Source of the DNA: JAXDLH01 sp034666705
GTDB taxonomy: Bacteria > Chloroflexota > UBA6077 > SHYK01
Direction of reading: 5' to 3'
Length of the DNA stretch: 6,735 nt
Assembly (NCBI GenBank): GCA_034666705.1
Contig: JAXDLH010000463.1
Span: 1-6,735 of the forward strand
Shown here in pieces: positions 5,551-6,735 of this stretch. The notes under the pieces are model-generated. The model was not told where the DNA came from, did not search any database, and saw only the letters and a program-made list of their open reading frames with translations. The translations under genes were made by a program, and so were the position numbers. Within the stretch, counting starts at the first letter, position 1. Each line of letters opens with the position of its first letter.

Positions 5551-5583
5551 CGCCGCTTGCCGGTGAGTTAGCGCGGGTGGGAG

Positions 5584-5610
5584 CCCCGCGGTGCACGCAC
5601 CGCGGGGTTT
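5584..5610 (+). terminator. Intrinsic terminator after the small secreted protein gene
   Basis: CCCCGCGGTG (5584-5593) and CACCGCGGGG (5598-5607) form a perfect 10-bp stem with a 4-base loop, followed by TTT and then a broken T-rich stretch. It lies 33 bases after the stop codon and isolates this gene from the cupredoxin gene. Confidence 0.8.
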
Positions 5611-5633
5611 CCGCCTTTCATCACCCATCCGCA

Positions 5634-5801
5634 TCATCGCGGGAAGATTGTGTTCACGTCGGGCCTATTGGGAAATGCCGGTGGGAAGCGCTGCGGCATG
5701 GTGATCACCTCGACGACCGGGTCGATCGGACCGGTGATCCAGCGGCCGGTTGGCAGCGTCTCTTCTACAGGGCCAGCGAGCAGCTCGCCTAATTCGTTGA
5801 C
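5634..5801 (-). other. Reverse-strand open frame with coding-like codon use (possible small gene or remnant)
   Basis: The minus strand from about 5801 to the TGA at 5634-5636 reads NELGELLAGPVEETLPTGRW and then a proline-rich tail ending DVNTIFPR. Most codons end in G or C and the residues look like normal protein, unlike the plus-strand reading of the same bases. The frame extends to a GTG at 5828, but there it overlaps the cupredoxin ribosome-binding site and start, and no ribosome-binding site precedes it. It may be the tail of a decayed gene. No family is recognised. Confidence 0.3.
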
Positions 5802-5817
5802 TTCGAAGGAGATTGCG

Positions 5818-6228
5818 ATGCGCTCCACAACTCGCCTGTTGCTTCTTGCTACCCTGTCGATCCTTACGCTGGCCTGCAGTCCAACCGCGGCGCGGCCGGC
5901 GACTTCCAGCGCGCCGCCGCCCGGAAGCCCGGTAGCGACTCAAGGAGCGACGAACAGTAATGCCACCACCGCCACGCTCATTGCCAGCAATTTCGCCTTC
6001 AGCCCGGCCACGCTTCAAGGTAAGGCCGGCCAGCGCCTCACCCTCACGATTACGAATAGCTCGAGCACCGAGCACAACTTCACTGTGACGTCGCTTGCCA
6101 TCGATAAGGACATTCCTGCGAATGGATCAGTCCAGGTGGACTTTACCCTTCCCGCCAGCGGCACCGTGCCCTTTTACTGTGAATACCACCAGGCGAGCGG
6201 CATGACCGGGCAAATCCAGGTGAGCTGA
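5818..6228 (+). CDS. Cupredoxin-like copper-binding lipoprotein
   Basis: The 136-residue protein starts with a lipoprotein signal: hydrophobic stretch 7-19 and LTLAC with Cys20 (Thr at -3 is unusual for a lipobox). A low-complexity Ser/Ala/Pro/Thr linker (21-50) tethers the domain to the membrane surface. Residues 53-136 form a plastocyanin/azurin-type beta-sandwich with a complete type-1 copper set: His86 in EHNFTV, then Cys121, His124 and Met129 in FYCEYHQASGMTG. It should carry electrons or copper outside the cytoplasm, as single-domain cupredoxins do. AAGGAG at 5806-5811 sits six bases before the ATG; an in-frame extension to 5650 has no such support and would bury the signal peptide. It has no obvious redox partner here. 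A copper-storage or nitrosocyanin-like role cannot be excluded. Confidence 0.88.
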   Translation: MRSTTRLLLLATLSILTLACSPTAARPATSSAPPPGSPVATQGATNSNATTATLIASNFAFSPATLQGKAGQRLTLTITNSSSTEHNFTVTSLAIDKDIPANGSVQVDFTLPASGTVPFYCEYHQASGMTGQIQVS

Positions 6229-6318
6229 GCGCCGGTTCTGGGAGGTGCGCGCCGCTGATCGCATTATCACCAGTCCGCTGGAGGCTTAAAGCGCGCCAAC
6301 GCTCTGCGTGATCGTGAT

Positions 6319-6347
6319 TTGACCGCCATGGGCGGATCGGCTAGGAT
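6319..6347 (+). promoter_or_regulatory. Sigma-70-type promoter for the cobalamin riboswitch transcript
   Basis: TTGACC (6319-6324) and TAGGAT (6342-6347) are separated by exactly 17 bases, the best promoter in the window. Transcription would start near 6354, about 35 bases before the aptamer. The spacer contains a small palindrome, CCGCC ATG GGCGG (6324-6336), that could bind a repressor. Confidence 0.65.
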
Positions 6348-6384
6348 GATCCCACTCCGACGGTTCGCCGGAGACAACTGAATA

Positions 6385-6482
6385 ACGTGTGGTGGAGAGC
6401 CAGGGGAAACCGGTGAGAATCCGGTGCTGTGCCGCAACGGTAAGTAGCTGAGGCTACGAGCCCGAAAACCTGCCTCCGCCTC
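6385..6482 (+). ncRNA. Cobalamin (B12) riboswitch aptamer
   Basis: The diagnostic blocks appear in order: GGGGAAACCGGTGAGAATCC (6403-6422), the B12 box GCTGTGCCGCAACGGTAAG (6426-6444), a variable hairpin GTAGC/GCTAC (6444-6457), and AGCCCGAAAACCTGCC (6459-6474). GGTGGAG (6391-6397) pairs with CTCCGCC (6474-6480) to close the core. This class binds adenosyl- or methylcobalamin and normally turns downstream transport or synthesis genes off. Edges are approximate. Confidence 0.95.
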
Positions 6483-6492
6483 GAGCCATGGT

Positions 6493-6547
6493 CCCTTCGA
6501 GTCAAAGGGTGAAGGCCGCTGCCGGATCGGCAGACTGTGAATCACCC
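6493..6547 (+). promoter_or_regulatory. Switching region: alternative hairpin and antiterminator
   Basis: AAGGG (6505-6509) can pair with CCCTT (6493-6497) or, as part of GGGTGA (6507-6512), with TCACCC (6542-6547), which is the 5' arm of the terminator. The second arrangement encloses a stable hairpin CTGCCG/CGGCAG (6519-6533) and would block termination. The two states exclude each other, the layout expected for an off-switch. Confidence 0.5.
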
Positions 6548-6574
6548 CTCGTCCATCGTGACGAGGGGTTTTTT
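6545..6574 (+). terminator. Intrinsic terminator of the cobalamin riboswitch
   Basis: CCCCTCGTC (6545-6553) and GACGAGGGG (6560-6568) form a perfect 9-bp stem with a 6-base loop followed by TTTTTT (6569-6574). It stands between the aptamer and the lipoprotein gene, so it is the expression platform rather than the end of an upstream gene. Confidence 0.93.
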
Positions 6575-6611
6575 GATGCTCGGTATCGGCGCCCACCGGT
6601 AAGGAGAACGT

Positions 6612-6735
6612 ATGCGACCCATCTCGTGCTGGCGCCGACTGCGCCGCGTCCTGTTCGGGTCTGGTTCGGTCGCATCACGTCCTGCGCGCATCGTGTTGTT
6701 GGTCCTGCTGGCGATCTCGGGGTGCAGTGCGCCCT
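6612..6735 (+). CDS. Lipoprotein under B12 riboswitch control, probable corrinoid-binding ABC component (partial)
   Basis: Only the first 41 residues are in the window. The ATG follows AAGGAG (6601-6606) by five bases. A long, strongly basic n-region with many arginines (residues 2-26) leads to the hydrophobic stretch IVLLVLLAI (27-35) and a good lipobox, ISG before Cys38, so the product is an exported lipoprotein. The binding domain lies past the window end. Genes placed directly behind cobalamin riboswitches are mostly B12 uptake or synthesis genes; a lipoprotein in that place is most often the BtuF-type substrate-binding protein of a cobalamin importer, usually followed by permease and ATPase genes. 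That role rests on the riboswitch and signal peptide only; a cobalt- or other metal-chelate-binding protein is the main alternative. Confidence 0.75.
   Translation, partial: MRPISCWRRLRRVLFGSGSVASRPARIVLLVLLAISGCSAP

Overview
The window is high-GC bacterial chromosome with short intergenic gaps, strong GC preference at third codon positions and good Shine-Dalgarno sites before nearly every gene. Secreted lipoproteins, a diderm-unlike signal set, and a large self-complementary intergenic element suggest a Chloroflexota (Thermomicrobia-like) organism. That assignment is an inference from gene content and style; no marker gene is present.

Layout. Bases 1-38 look like the last codons of a plus-strand gene. 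A nested inverted repeat (65-157) separates it from a minus-strand pair: a VOC/glyoxalase-fold protein (1358-1756) followed by a homogentisate 1,2-dioxygenase-like double-cupin protein (198-1277), probably one transcript for aromatic catabolism. Divergent from it is a lipoprotein solute-binding protein of the family 5 peptide/nickel ABC type (1853-3601), with no permease or ATPase genes beside it. A perfect 25-base palindrome (1777-1801) lies between the two divergent starts.

The second half is about metals. A GDT1/UPF0016 membrane transporter (3674-4249, minus) is preceded by a complete yybP-ykoY manganese riboswitch (4341-4445) and a terminator (4294-4349) that shares bases with the aptamer's closing helix, so Mn2+ should switch the gene on. 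Divergent from it is a small membrane-anchored or secreted protein (4572-4979) resembling only the extracytoplasmic N-terminal domain of FTR1-type iron permeases. Then come a tiny secreted His/Asp-rich repeat protein (5317-5550) with its own terminator, a cupredoxin-like lipoprotein with a full type-1 copper ligand set (5818-6228), and a cobalamin riboswitch with promoter and terminator (6319-6574) controlling a lipoprotein gene cut by the window end (6612-6735), likely a corrinoid-uptake binding protein.

The least explained stretches are 4980-5316 (GC-rich, structured, with coding-like reverse-strand frames and an operator-like repeat) and 5634-5800 (a reverse-strand frame with coding-like codon use). 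No RNA genes, CRISPR array, insertion sequence or phage gene is visible.
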